Counted from the stretch's first letter, positions 17,797-26,778 are shown. The stretch is DNA of 64,000 bases from Sphingobacteriaceae bacterium (GCA_947480015.1 CANKBS010000004.1:1-64000), one strand, 5' to 3'. Program-made: numbers and translations. The notes: generated by a model not told the origin, from the letters alone.

Positions 17797-18369
17797 GTGG
17801 TAAGGATAAGAAAAATAAATGCGCATATTAGTCTGGGAATGCTTGATTTAGAGGCTTTTTCGAAGCGGGAAGGCATTAAAATAAAGCGGGAAGTAGAGAA
17901 AAAAGCAAGCCTTTATTTATTAAGTGAACTTCTAAACAATATGCCATTTGAATTGTATTACAGCCCCCAAAATAAGCCCTATTTAAAAGAAAGTCCATGC
18001 CACATTTCCATTTCGCATTCGCACAACAAACTCGCCATTATTCTAAACACCCGCGAAAACACAGGTATCGACATCGAACTAATCCGTGATAAAGTATTGA
18101 GCATTCAACATAAATTTTTAAATCCCAAAGAAAAGCTTTTCGCTAATAATGAGGTAGACAAGCTCATCACCTTTTGGGCAGCCAAGGAGGCCCTTTATAA
18201 ACTACATGGGTTAAAGGGGCTCGATTTTAGTAAAGATTTATCGGTAGAATGGCTTAACGATTCGGAATTAATTGGTAACATTGAATCAGATAAACCGATA
18301 AAGAGCTTCAAGCTTCACAGCGAAAAAGTAGACGAGTACCGCTTAGTGTATGTGTTAAATGGGATTTAA
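17797..18369 (+). CDS. 4'-phosphopantetheinyl transferase (Sfp/AcpT type)
   Basis: This 190-residue protein transfers phosphopantetheine from CoA to a carrier-protein serine. Diagnostic motifs are PCHISISHSHNKLAII, TGIDIELIRDK (Mg-binding G-I-D-I-E) and TFWAAKEALYKLHG (W-x-x-K-E-A). An in-frame stop immediately precedes the GTG at 17797, so translation starts there or at an ATG 14 codons later; GTG preserves the family's first strand. It overlaps the GGGP-synthase gene by 11 bases, implying coupled translation. Likely partners are AcpP (5112-5351) or a specialised carrier protein. Confidence 0.85.
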   Translation: MVRIRKINAHISLGMLDLEAFSKREGIKIKREVEKKASLYLLSELLNNMPFELYYSPQNKPYLKESPCHISISHSHNKLAIILNTRENTGIDIELIRDKVLSIQHKFLNPKEKLFANNEVDKLITFWAAKEALYKLHGLKGLDFSKDLSVEWLNDSELIGNIESDKPIKSFKLHSEKVDEYRLVYVLNGI

Positions 18370-19075
18370 AAAATTCATAAAAAAGTTGAAATCAGATGCC
18401 AAGCCAATGTTGGCGGTACTTATCGATCCTGATAAATATAACCCCTTAGTTGTACAATTGGCCAACCAAGCTAAGGTAGCTTGTTTTTTGGTAGGCGGCA
18501 GTAAAATTGAAACCGGCGACATTGCAAAAACGGTTCGAGCCATTAAAAAAATTTCTAAAATTCCGGTAATCTTATTTCCGGGCGATGAAACGCAACTCAC
18601 AAAAGATGCGGATGGGTTGCTATTATTGAGTTTATTGTCGGGACGAAATCCTGATTACCTCATTGAAAAACACATCAAAGCTGCGCCAATTATTAAGCGC
18701 ATGAAGTTAAATTATTTATCTACTGCATATCTGCTGATTGATGGGGGGAAACAATCTACCACACAAAAAGTAAGTAAAACCAAACCACTCGACCCCTCCA
18801 ATAAATCTTATATTATAAATACAGCCATTGCCGCTGAACAATTGGGTTTTCAGGCAGTTTATCTGGAAGCGGGTAGTGGCGCCAAAACAAAAATTGCAGG
18901 TACATTGATTCGTGATATAAAAAAACAAATTAATCTGCCTATCATTGTTGGCGGAGGAATTGACTCGGCCAAGAAAACCAGAGAGGTAATTTTGGCAGGA
19001 GCTAATATGGTAGTTATAGGGAATGCTTTAGAAAAAAATGTATATTTATTAACTAAGATAAGTTCTGCTTTTTGA
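18359..19075 (+). CDS. Geranylgeranylglyceryl phosphate synthase family protein (PcrB/GGGPS)
   Basis: This 238-residue TIM-barrel protein matches the GGGPS/PcrB family, which transfers a polyprenyl group to glycerol 1-phosphate. Visible motifs are AVLIDPDKYNP, CFLVGGSKIETGD, VILFPGDETQL, YLSTAYLLIDGG, AVYLEAGSGAKT and the phosphate-binding IIVGGGIDSAKK plus NMVVIGNALE. The enzyme makes archaeal ether-lipid precursors; a separate group occurs in Bacteroidota, where the final lipid is not well understood. The 11-base overlap with the PPTase gene ties their expression. Confidence 0.88.
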   Translation: MGFKKFIKKLKSDAKPMLAVLIDPDKYNPLVVQLANQAKVACFLVGGSKIETGDIAKTVRAIKKISKIPVILFPGDETQLTKDADGLLLLSLLSGRNPDYLIEKHIKAAPIIKRMKLNYLSTAYLLIDGGKQSTTQKVSKTKPLDPSNKSYIINTAIAAEQLGFQAVYLEAGSGAKTKIAGTLIRDIKKQINLPIIVGGGIDSAKKTREVILAGANMVVIGNALEKNVYLLTKISSAF

Positions 19076-19121
19076 GCATTACAGTTGTCCCAATCTTGCT
19101 CGGGTAGCTTAAAGATAAACT

Positions 19122-19754
19122 ATGAAATTGATTGTGATAACTCCTTCAAAGGATGTGCCGGATGAACAGAGCCTGATTACCAAGATGTTTGAAAGTGGGT
19201 TAAAGACACTCCATTTGCGAAAACCAAAACATTCTACCAATCAAATGGCCGAATACCTGAAAGAAATTCCGATACATTTTCATAACCGCATTGTCATCCA
19301 TTCGCACCATAATCTCGCTTTAAAGTTTACGCTCAAAGGAATTCATTTGAGCAGGATACATTTATCTACGAATTGGCGATACTGGTATATCCGCATGCGT
19401 TTAAAATTTAAATTCGGACAAACTTCTAAAAGCCGCTCTTACTCTCGTTTACAGCAAGTGTATACTAAAGAAGAACAGAACTTTGATTACTTTTTGATTG
19501 GTACCATGTTTAATAACATGACCGGAGATTTGTACAGTGGTTTTTATGAAGAAGGTATTGTTGCCGCAAATAAGAATTCCGGAAAAAAATTAATTGCACG
19601 AGGAGGCACTTCACCCGCCACCATTAAAAGAGCCGCCAGCATGGGTTTTGACGGCATTGCGTTTAACTCGTATTTGTGGAATGCCGATATGCCCTACGAA
19701 AACTTTATGACTGTTTTAGCGGAATTTAAAAATCAAAACATCGAACTGGAATAA
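19122..19754 (+). CDS. Thiamine phosphate synthase/TenI-like protein
   Basis: This 210-residue TIM-barrel protein resembles ThiE/TenI: the opening strand MKLIVITPS, GLKTLHLRKP (usual LQLRxK), RIVIHSHHNLA, KGIHLSRIH, DYFLIGTMFN and LIARGGTSPATIKRA, FDGIAFNSYLW. In ThiE the diphosphate-binding segments carry S-x-H and G-G-I; here they read differently (for example, a basic RMRLKFKFGQ insertion replaces the usual acidic loop), so it may be a TenI-type paralogue. Its TAA overlaps the ATG of pnuC (TAATG), suggesting a vitamin or cofactor salvage operon. Confidence 0.72.
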   Translation: MKLIVITPSKDVPDEQSLITKMFESGLKTLHLRKPKHSTNQMAEYLKEIPIHFHNRIVIHSHHNLALKFTLKGIHLSRIHLSTNWRYWYIRMRLKFKFGQTSKSRSYSRLQQVYTKEEQNFDYFLIGTMFNNMTGDLYSGFYEEGIVAANKNSGKKLIARGGTSPATIKRAASMGFDGIAFNSYLWNADMPYENFMTVLAEFKNQNIELE

Positions 19755-20299
19755 TGTCAGTACTCGGCATCATAGCGCTCATTACCGGAACTCTGGGCGT
19801 TTGGCTTACCATTAAACAAAACATCTGGTGCTGGCTATTTGCACTTATTGCGGTAGTAACTTCTATTGTTGAATTTTATCAGGTGCACTTATATGGAGAC
19901 ATGGCCCTGCAGGTATTTTATTTTTTCGCCGGTTTATATGGTTGGATCTATTGGAATAAAAAGAAAGATGAAGCATTCGTTATAAAACGCATGGATCCTA
20001 AATCTATCCCTTCATTGCTTGTTATTACTGCAATGCAAGCAATCACCTATTATTATTTATTGATCTATTTTGGAGGCGATAAACCTGCTTTTGATGCAAT
20101 TCTAACTGCCGCCAGTTTAACCACCACTTTTATGATGACCAAAAAATTGCTCGAAAACTGGGCGCTTTGGGTTGTAATTGACGCTTCTTACATCGTACTT
20201 TATGGCATTAAAGGCATGTGGCTTTTTGCAGTTTTAAATTTAGTTTTTACGCTAATTGCCTTTTATGGCTGGTTAAAATGGAAAAAAGACCTGTCTTGA
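19754..20299 (+). CDS. pnuC: PnuC-family nicotinamide riboside/thiamine transporter
   Basis: This 181-residue protein has about six to seven hydrophobic segments and the PnuC hallmarks: NIWCWLFALIAVVTSI near the N-terminus, LYGDMALQVFYFFAGLYGWIYW, and a C-terminal NWALWVVIDASYIVLYGIKG. Family members move nicotinamide riboside, or thiamine in the PnuT branch, by facilitated diffusion with trapping by a kinase. The overlapping downstream kinase resembles NadR, favouring nicotinamide riboside, while the upstream ThiE/TenI-like gene would fit thiamine; substrate is unresolved. Confidence 0.9.
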   Translation: MSVLGIIALITGTLGVWLTIKQNIWCWLFALIAVVTSIVEFYQVHLYGDMALQVFYFFAGLYGWIYWNKKKDEAFVIKRMDPKSIPSLLVITAMQAITYYYLLIYFGGDKPAFDAILTAASLTTTFMMTKKLLENWALWVVIDASYIVLYGIKGMWLFAVLNLVFTLIAFYGWLKWKKDLS

Positions 20300-20802
20300 A
20301 AATAGCTGTCATTGGGGCCGAAAGTACCGGCAAGACCTGGCTTTGCGAAGCTCTGGCAAACCATTATAAAACGGTTTGGGTGCCTGAATACGCCAGAGAG
20401 TATTTTAATAATTCTGATATTTATAATTATACGTTGGAGGATTTGGTGATTATTGCCAAAAAACAAATGGAGATTGAAAATGACGTCATTCAGAAGGCGA
20501 ATGGATTTTTGTTTTGTGATACAACATTAATTACACTAAAGATCTGGGCAGAGCTGGAATTTAAACAAACACCTGATGTTATTGAAGAGAATTTGCGACA
20601 GGTAAAATACGATCTATTTCTCATTACTAATAATGAAATGCCCTGGACTGCTGATGCACAAAGGCAAAACAAACACAGTCGCGAGCTTTTATTTGACATG
20701 AATTTGGCTGAGGTTAAAACAACCGGAACGCCTTATGTCATCATTACCGGAAGTGCGGATGAAAGGTTAACTAAGGCCATTGGCTTTCTCGAAACCTTCT
20801 AA
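20278..20802 (+). CDS. NadR-like ATP-binding kinase
   Basis: I start at the ATG at 20278, inside the end of pnuC (22-base overlap, different frame), because MEKRPVLKIAVIGAESTGKT places the P-loop at the proper distance; an upstream in-frame start would add pnuC-encoded DNA. The 174-residue product carries Walker A GAESTGKT, the VPEYAREYF segment typical of the NadR ribosylnicotinamide-kinase domain, FLFCDTTLITLKIWAE and the C-terminal PYVIITGSADERLTKAI. It lacks the DNA-binding and adenylyltransferase domains of full NadR. Coupling with PnuC suggests phosphorylation and trapping of the imported nucleoside. Confidence 0.85.
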   Translation: MEKRPVLKIAVIGAESTGKTWLCEALANHYKTVWVPEYAREYFNNSDIYNYTLEDLVIIAKKQMEIENDVIQKANGFLFCDTTLITLKIWAELEFKQTPDVIEENLRQVKYDLFLITNNEMPWTADAQRQNKHSRELLFDMNLAEVKTTGTPYVIITGSADERLTKAIGFLETF

Positions 20803-20837
20803 ATGAGATTTGGGTAATCTTTCAGAATGTTGAACGG

Positions 20838-21251
20838 TTAAAAGCTTGTTTTCCCCAGCTCACATATTTTAAAAAACTCCGTTTCGTTTACCCTTCCTAC
20901 ACTTAAACGCGAAAGCCTAATGAGGTCCATGGTATTAAAAAAAGGGTCTTTTTTTAATTGTTCTAAACGTACTGGCGTTTTGAGGTCTTTATAAGGCGCA
21001 AAATCAACAGACAACCATGCGGTTTCATCAGTGGTTGGATCTTGATAATTCTCTTTTACCACTTTTGCAATGCCAACAATTTCCATGCCTTCGTTACTGT
21101 GGTAAAAAAAAGCCAGGTCACCTTTTTTCATCTCTCTGAGGTTGTTGCGAGCCGCGTAATTCCTCACCCCGTCCCACCCGGTTTTTTTATCTTTTTTAAA
21201 CTGATCCCAGCTGTATTTAAAGGGTTCTGACTTAATTAACCAATAGTTCAT
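20838..21251 (-). CDS. EVE domain-containing protein
   Basis: This 137-residue protein is almost entirely an EVE domain: NYWLIKSEPFKYSWDQF at the start, WDGVRNYAARNNLREM (family W-[DE]-G-V-R-N), GDLAFFYHSN, VGIAKVVKE and WLSVDFAP. EVE proteins are PUA-like folds thought to read modified cytosines or other bases in nucleic acids. It lies alone between nadR and atpB on the opposite strand, with no restriction or modification gene next to it. Confidence 0.9.
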   Translation of the reverse strand: MNYWLIKSEPFKYSWDQFKKDKKTGWDGVRNYAARNNLREMKKGDLAFFYHSNEGMEIVGIAKVVKENYQDPTTDETAWLSVDFAPYKDLKTPVRLEQLKKDPFFNTMDLIRLSRLSVGRVNETEFFKICELGKTSF

Positions 21252-21335
21252 GGGGCAAAACTAATAGAATTTGTGCGAAATCATGATTATTGGCAGAAAA
21301 CTCTTTTAATCTTAAAATTTCCATCCTAAATAGTA

Positions 21336-21365
21336 TTGTTTTTACTCGGAAATTACCTACATTTG
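21336..21365 (+). promoter_or_regulatory. Promoter of the atpBEFHAG operon
   Basis: TTG at 21336-21338, a 19-base spacer and TACATTTG at 21358-21365 form a full Bacteroidota consensus promoter. Transcription would begin near 21372, which rules out upstream in-frame starts for atpB and supports the ATG at 21402. Confidence 0.7.
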
Positions 21366-21401
21366 CACCCGAATTCAAAATCAGTTAGATTTTTTTTGCA
21401 A

Positions 21402-22625
21402 ATGACCAACAAAATCAATACTTACAGGGCCAAACAAGCCATTTTAGCAATACTTTTCGTTTTTATTTCAGTTTTTGGCTTTAGCTCTGAACCTGTAAGT
21501 CCTGCTGATTCAGTTCATGCAGTTACTACAAGTGAGCATCATGCAGAAGCAACTGCCGAAGGGCACCAAAATGCCGATGCTCCAGTGGATATTTCAAAAA
21601 TCGCTTTTGAACACATTTTAGATTCACATTCATGGCATTTATGGGGCGAAGGTCACGATGCTGTTTCAATTCCATTACCGGTGATTTTAAAAACCGAAAA
21701 TGGACTGGTTTTCTTTTTATCATCCGCTTTTCATCACGATGCTCATGGAACCGTGGTTGCGAAAGTGAGTGGTCAGCGTTTTGTGAACTATGAAGAAGGT
21801 ATATATTATGCTTCTGAAACGCCAAACGAAGAAGGGCAGTACTTAAGCATGAGTAAAAACGAAAAAAACGAAAACGTTTTATCTAATGCCGCTCCACTTG
21901 ACTTTTCTTTAACAAAAAACGCTACACAATTGGTTTTATCAGGATTAATCTTGATTCTTTTGTTTACATCAGTAGCCAGAGCTTATAAATCACACGGCGT
22001 TACTTCAGCTCCAAAAGGCAAACAGTCATTTCTTGAGCCTTTGATCGTGTTTGTGCGTGATGATCTGGCTAAAGAAAATATTGGACCTAAAGGTGAAAAG
22101 TTCACCCCTTATTTATTAACGGTTTTCTTTTTAATTCTCATTAATAACGTATTTGGTTTAGTGCCTATTAGCGCCAACTTAACCGGTAACATTGCCTTTA
22201 CCTTGGTATTATCGGTGTGTACGCTCATTCTTACCAACATCAATGGTAATAAACATTACTGGTCACATATTTTTTTACCGCATGCGCCAAAAGCCATCTG
22301 GCCGATTTTAATTCCAATTGAAATCATTGGTATTTTAACCAAACCATTTGCTTTAATGATTCGTTTGTTCGCTAACATCAGTGCGGGCCACATCATTATC
22401 ATCTCATTAGTTGGTTTAATCTTTATTTTCAAAAGCATTTATATTTCGCCTATTTCTGTTGCCTTTGCCTTATTCATCGACATTCTCGAGGTATTAGTAG
22501 CGGTTTTACAGGCCTATATTTTTACCATGTTAACCTCTTTGTTTATTGGCTCTGCCGTAGCAGATACCAACGAGGACGGCGCGCATAATAAAGATGACGA
22601 TAAGCTTGCAGAAGCTCATCACTAA
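21402..22625 (+). CDS. atpB: ATP synthase F0 subunit a
   Basis: This 407-residue membrane protein forms the proton half-channels next to the c-ring. It starts with a signal-like segment (ILAILFVFISVFGFSS) and a roughly 170-residue extracytoplasmic extension rich in His and Glu, longer than the proteobacterial subunit but usual for Bacteroidota. The essential arginine is in MIRLFANISAGHI, and helix segments such as FTPYLLTVFFLILINNVFGLVP and LEVLVAVLQAYIF follow. Start chosen at 21402 because of the promoter position. Confidence 0.95.
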   Translation: MTNKINTYRAKQAILAILFVFISVFGFSSEPVSPADSVHAVTTSEHHAEATAEGHQNADAPVDISKIAFEHILDSHSWHLWGEGHDAVSIPLPVILKTENGLVFFLSSAFHHDAHGTVVAKVSGQRFVNYEEGIYYASETPNEEGQYLSMSKNEKNENVLSNAAPLDFSLTKNATQLVLSGLILILLFTSVARAYKSHGVTSAPKGKQSFLEPLIVFVRDDLAKENIGPKGEKFTPYLLTVFFLILINNVFGLVPISANLTGNIAFTLVLSVCTLILTNINGNKHYWSHIFLPHAPKAIWPILIPIEIIGILTKPFALMIRLFANISAGHIIIISLVGLIFIFKSIYISPISVAFALFIDILEVLVAVLQAYIFTMLTSLFIGSAVADTNEDGAHNKDDDKLAEAHH

Positions 22626-22646
22626 GTAGAATTTTTGTTTAATTAA

Positions 22647-22868
<222 letters not shown>

Positions 22869-22880
22869 TTTTAAATGATC

Positions 22881-22917
22881 AAATCAAGGCCTTTACGGTT
22901 GGTAAAGGCCTTGATTT
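22881..22917 (+). promoter_or_regulatory. Strong hairpin between atpE and atpF
   Basis: A perfect 16-bp inverted repeat (22881-22896 with 22902-22917, core AAGGCCTTTAC) encloses a GGTTG loop. It lies 12 bases after the atpE stop and 36 before the atpF ATG. Only TATT follows the 3' arm, so full termination is unlikely; a 3'-end stabiliser or partial terminator raising atpE mRNA relative to downstream genes is inferred, in keeping with the need for many c subunits per complex. Confidence 0.7.
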
Positions 22918-22953
22918 ATTAAATGAGAACAAAAATTAATTAAAAAATAGAAC

Positions 22954-23469
22954 ATGTTTAGCACAGTCATTTTAGCAAGTTTAATTGAACCGGGAATAGG
23001 TTTGATTTTTTGGACCAGCATTACCTTTGTATTATTAGTTGTAATACTTGGTAAATTTGCATGGAAGCCAATTCTGAATGCTATTAAAACCCGTGAAGAA
23101 GGCATTGAAAAAGCATTAGCCAGTGCCGAAAGCGCGCTGAACGACATGCGGGAATTAAAATCGGCCAATGACGTGATTCTGGCAAATGCCCGTGCCGAGC
23201 GTGATACCCTTTTAAAAGAAGCCCGCGAAACGAAAGACGCTATTATTGCAGAAGCGAAACATAAAGCCAGCGCCGAGTCCGATCGTATCTTGACTTCTGC
23301 TCGTGAGCAAATAACCAACGAAAAAAATGCAGCCATCGATGAATTGAAAAAACAGGTTGCTGTTCTTTCTATTGAAATTGCTGAAAAAATACTGAAGTCT
23401 GAATTATCGAACGACGAAAAACAAAAGACTTTAGTTACTAATTTAATGAAAGACGTTAACCTGAATTAA
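22954..23469 (+). CDS. atpF: ATP synthase F0 subunit b
   Basis: This 171-residue stator stalk protein has one N-terminal membrane helix (GLIFWTSITFVLLVVILGKFAW) with the usual WKPI exit, then a long charged helix of Ala/Glu/Lys heptads (EKALASAESALNDM, ARAERDTLLKEARETK) forming a coiled coil. It connects F0 subunit a to F1 through delta. Two bases separate it from atpH. Confidence 0.95.
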   Translation: MFSTVILASLIEPGIGLIFWTSITFVLLVVILGKFAWKPILNAIKTREEGIEKALASAESALNDMRELKSANDVILANARAERDTLLKEARETKDAIIAEAKHKASAESDRILTSAREQITNEKNAAIDELKKQVAVLSIEIAEKILKSELSNDEKQKTLVTNLMKDVNLN

Positions 23470-23470
23470 G

Positions 23471-24010
23471 ATGATAGTAGCATACAGATACGCTAAATCT
23501 CTAATGGAGCTTGCCATCGAATCGAAACAGCTTGAAGCTGTACGTGCCGATATGAAGACCATTGAGCAGGTGTGTAAGGAAAACCGCGAATTCATTTTGT
23601 TTCTTAACAGTCCGGTAATTAAAACAGATAAAAAGTTAGCTGTACTTTCTTCTCTTTTTAAAGGAAAGATCAGCGAATTGTCATTGTCTTTTTTAAACCT
23701 GATCACCAACAAACACCGCGAATCGCTCGTTTCTGAAATTGCACTTGCTTTTGATGAGCAATACAAGATCAATAAAAATATTTTTACTGCAGTGGTTACC
23801 ACTGCAAAAGGATTGGATGCAGCTACCAAACAAAAAGTGATGGATTTAGTGAAATCACAAATGAATGGCGAAGTGGAACTGACCGAAAAGATTGATCCGT
23901 CAACCATTGGCGGATTTATTCTGAAAATCGGCGACAAACAGGTTGACAAAACGGTTGCAAGACAACTGAACAATTTAAAAAAGGAATTAGTAAATAAAGG
24001 ATTAAATTAA
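23471..24010 (+). CDS. atpH: ATP synthase F1 subunit delta
   Basis: This 179-residue protein has the delta/OSCP fold: the N-terminal helical bundle opens with VAYRYAKSLMELAIE and the C-terminal segment has SQMNGEVELTEKIDPSTIGGFILKIGDKQVD, the conserved end region. It joins the peripheral stalk to the alpha/beta head. Located between atpF and atpA as expected. Confidence 0.94.
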   Translation: MIVAYRYAKSLMELAIESKQLEAVRADMKTIEQVCKENREFILFLNSPVIKTDKKLAVLSSLFKGKISELSLSFLNLITNKHRESLVSEIALAFDEQYKINKNIFTAVVTTAKGLDAATKQKVMDLVKSQMNGEVELTEKIDPSTIGGFILKIGDKQVDKTVARQLNNLKKELVNKGLN

Positions 24011-24031
24011 TCGTATACACCCCATATAAAC

Positions 24032-25609
24032 ATGGCTGAAATAAAACCGGCAGAAGTATCTGCAATTTTAAGACAACAATTAAGCGGCTTCAAAAGTGAA
24101 GCGGAATTAGAAGAAGTAGGATCCGTATTACAGGTAGGTGATGGTATTGCCCGCATTTACGGCTTATCCAAGGTTCAATCAGGTGAGTTGATTGAATTTG
24201 AAACAGGTGTACAAGCCATTGTGTTGAACCTTGAAGAGGACAACGTTGGAGCCGTATTATTAGGTTCAAGTGAAGGAATTAAAGAAGGCAGTTCATGTAA
24301 ACGTACCAAACGTATTGCTTCTATAAAAGTAGGTGAAGGCATGTTAGGACGCGTAGTGGATACATTAGGGATGCCTATCGACGGTAAAGGCCCTATTCAG
24401 GGAACGACCTATGAAATGCCTATCGAACGTAAGGCTCCGGGGGTTATTTACCGCCAACCGGTTACTGAGCCATTACAAACCGGTATAAAAGCTATCGACG
24501 CCATGATTCCTATCGGACGTGGACAACGTGAGTTAGTTATTGGTGATCGTCAGATTGGTAAAACAGCTGTTTGTATTGATACCATTATTAATCAAAAAGA
24601 ATTTTATGATGCAGGTAAACCTGTATTTTGTATTTATGTAGCTATCGGGCAAAAAGCCTCAACGGTAGCTAACGTAGTACGTGTGTTAGAAGAAAATGGT
24701 GCAATGCCTTACACGGTGATTGTTGCTGCAAGTGCTGCCGATCCTGCTCCACTTCAGTTCTACGCTCCGTTCTCAGGTGCTGCCATCGGAGAATTTTTCC
24801 GCGATACCGGCCGTCCGGCTTTGATTGTATTTGACGATTTATCAAAACAAGCGGTTGCATATCGTGAGGTATCGTTATTATTACGTCGTCCACCGGGACG
24901 TGAAGCATATCCGGGTGATGTGTTTTACTTACATAGTAGATTATTAGAACGTGCCGCGAAGATCAACTCGAATGATTCAATTGCTCAAAGCATGAATGAT
25001 TTACCTGAATCGTTAAAAGGTATGGTAAAAGGCGGAGGTTCATTAACCGCTTTACCTATTATTGAAACACAGGCAGGTGACGTTTCGGCTTATATTCCAA
25101 CCAACGTAATTTCAATTACCGACGGTCAGATTTTCCTTGAAACCAACTTGTTTAATGCCGGTATTCGTCCCGCTATTAACGTAGGTATTTCTGTATCACG
25201 GGTGGGTGGTAACGCTCAAATTAAATCAATGAAAAAAGTAGCAGGCACTTTAAAATTAGATCAGGCTCAATACCGTGAGTTAGAGGCATTCTCTAAATTC
25301 GGTTCTGATTTGGATGCCGCTACTAAATCGGTTCTTGATAAAGGTGCCCGCAACACAGAGATCTTAAAACAAGCCCAGTTCTCACCTTACCGTGTAGAAC
25401 AACAAATTGCTATTATTTATTTAGGAACTAAAAACTTATTAAGAAGTGTTCCGGTAAATAAAGTGAGTGAGTTTGAAAAAGAATTCTTAGACATGATGGA
25501 GCGTAAAAACAAATCTACTTTAGATGCACTTAAAGCAGGTCAGTTTAACGACGACATCACCAAAACACTTGAGGTTTGTGCTAACGATTTGTTAGCAAAA
25601 TATAACTAA
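24032..25609 (+). CDS. atpA: ATP synthase F1 subunit alpha
   Basis: This 525-residue non-catalytic nucleotide-binding subunit shows the P-loop [15 protein letters not shown], the [20 protein letters not shown] segment, the Walker B region [14 protein letters not shown], and the family signature [14 protein letters not shown] containing the arginine finger. Length and start ([17 protein letters not shown]) are standard. The catalytic beta subunit gene is not in this operon. Confidence 0.97.
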   Translation: MAEIKPAEVSAILRQQLSGFKSEAELEEVGSVLQVGDGIARIYGLSKVQSGELIEFETGVQAIVLNLEEDNVGAVLLGSSEGIKEGSSCKRTKRIASIKVGEGMLGRVVDTLGMPIDGKGPIQGTTYEMPIERKAPGVIYRQPVTEPLQTGIKAIDAMIPIGRGQRELVIGDRQIGKTAVCIDTIINQKEFYDAGKPVFCIYVAIGQKASTVANVVRVLEENGAMPYTVIVAASAADPAPLQFYAPFSGAAIGEFFRDTGRPALIVFDDLSKQAVAYREVSLLLRRPPGREAYPGDVFYLHSRLLERAAKINSNDSIAQSMNDLPESLKGMVKGGGSLTALPIIETQAGDVSAYIPTNVISITDGQIFLETNLFNAGIRPAINVGISVSRVGGNAQIKSMKKVAGTLKLDQAQYRELEAFSKFGSDLDAATKSVLDKGARNTEILKQAQFSPYRVEQQIAIIYLGTKNLLRSVPVNKVSEFEKEFLDMMERKNKSTLDALKAGQFNDDITKTLEVCANDLLAKYN

Positions 25610-25621
25610 TTTGAGAACAGC

Positions 25622-25649
25622 GAAAGTCCGGTTTAATTACCGGGCTTTC
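25622..25649 (+). promoter_or_regulatory. Hairpin between atpA and atpG
   Basis: GAAAGTCCGGT (25622-25632) pairs with ACCGGGCTTTC (25639-25649) around TTAATT, with one G-T wobble. CTAAAAAAATT follows instead of a T-run, so it is not a normal terminator in the operon direction. It is the second hairpin inside the atp operon; processing or stability control is inferred. Confidence 0.55.
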
Positions 25650-25680
25650 CTAAAAAAATTAAACAGCAAATTACCACAAA

Positions 25681-26589
25681 ATGCCTAGTTTAAAGGAAGT
25701 AAGAAATAAAATCACCTCGGTTGGATCAACCATGCAGATTACCAGCGCCATGAAAATGGTGAGTGCTGCTAAGTTAAAACGCGCGCAGGATGCCATCGTT
25801 CAAATGCGTCCTTACGCCAACAAACTAAAAGAAATTTTAGAGAATGTAAGTTCAAGCGTGGATGCTTCTGAAAACGTGTACGCCAGAAATACAGGCGGAA
25901 AAAACGTGCTGTTAATTGCGATCTCTTCTAATCGTGGATTAGCCGGTGGTTTTAATGCAAACATCATTAAAAAAACCTGGAGTTTAATTAATAATGATTT
26001 CAAAGGGCAAAATGTGTTTGTGGTTTCAATTGGTAAAAAAGCCAACGATGCTTTCCGTCGCACCCCTTATGGTATTCATGGCGTTCACAGTAAACTGGGG
26101 ATCCATGATGATCAGTTTGCACACAATGTTTCAAAAATTCTTGATCATTTAAACTACGAGAATTCTGTAGCCATTTCTGAAAAAGTAATTGAAACATTTT
26201 TGAATAAAGAATTCGATAAAGTAGTGGTTATATACAATCAGTTCAGAAATGCTGCAGTACAAATCCCTACCGAAGAACAATTATTGCCGGTGGTTTCTAC
26301 CAATACCGAAACTAAAAAAACCAGCAACACGGATTATATTTTTGAGCCAAATCAAGAGTATATCGTTAACGAATTGATTCCCCGTTCAGTTAAAACGCAG
26401 TTATACAAAGCCTTATTGGATTCATTTGCCAGCGAGCACGGTGCCCGTATGACAGCGATGCACAAAGCAACCGATAACGCTAAAGCTATGCAACGCGACC
26501 TTAAGATTATGTACAACAAGGCCCGGCAGGCTTCTATTACGAAAGAGATCCTCGAGATTGTTGGCGGGGCAGAGGCTTTAAAAGGATAG
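25681..26589 (+). CDS. atpG: ATP synthase F1 subunit gamma
   Basis: This 302-residue central-shaft protein has the conserved long N-terminal helix (SLKEVRNKITSVGSTMQITSAMKMVSAAK; only parts shown to be family-typical) and C-terminal helix with ARMTAMHKATDNAKAM and RQASITKEILEIVGGAEAL. The middle has SSNRGLAGGFNANI. It ends the operon; atpD and atpC are elsewhere, as is common in Bacteroidota. Confidence 0.96.
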   Translation: MPSLKEVRNKITSVGSTMQITSAMKMVSAAKLKRAQDAIVQMRPYANKLKEILENVSSSVDASENVYARNTGGKNVLLIAISSNRGLAGGFNANIIKKTWSLINNDFKGQNVFVVSIGKKANDAFRRTPYGIHGVHSKLGIHDDQFAHNVSKILDHLNYENSVAISEKVIETFLNKEFDKVVVIYNQFRNAAVQIPTEEQLLPVVSTNTETKKTSNTDYIFEPNQEYIVNELIPRSVKTQLYKALLDSFASEHGARMTAMHKATDNAKAMQRDLKIMYNKARQASITKEILEIVGGAEALKG

Positions 26590-26608
26590 AAGCCGGATTA
26601 CTACTATT

Positions 26609-26640
26609 AAACCTTTTGCGAAACTAAAGGTTTTTTGTTT
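26609..26640 (+). terminator. Terminator of the atp operon
   Basis: AAACCTTT and AAAGGTTT pair around TGCGAAACT and are followed by TTTGTTTT. It lies 20 bases after the atpG stop and is a convincing intrinsic terminator. Confidence 0.75.
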
Positions 26641-26686
26641 TAAAGGGCGACAAATCCCATATTAATTAAGGAACACAAAACAATAT

Positions 26687-26705
26687 CAGTAATACGTTGT
26701 TACTG
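26687..26705. promoter_or_regulatory. Possible operator upstream of the desaturase gene
   Basis: CAGTAA and TTACTG form a 6-base inverted repeat with a 7-base spacer about 75 bases before the desaturase ATG. Such a dyad could bind a regulator, but it is short and no promoter consensus is clear around it. Confidence 0.2.
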
Positions 26706-26778
26706 TTAAATAAGCACATATTGAGCGAGATTAACTTGCCAATTGATTTAAAATACTGACCTTACGAAATACGACATC

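Noticed and set aside
21336-21401. Upstream extension of atpB to a TTG at 21336
   Set aside because: The consensus promoter occupies this stretch, so it would not be in the transcript.
23443-23973. 176-codon minus-strand frame opposite atpH
   Set aside because: It is complementary to a well-supported ATP synthase gene and has no domain signature.
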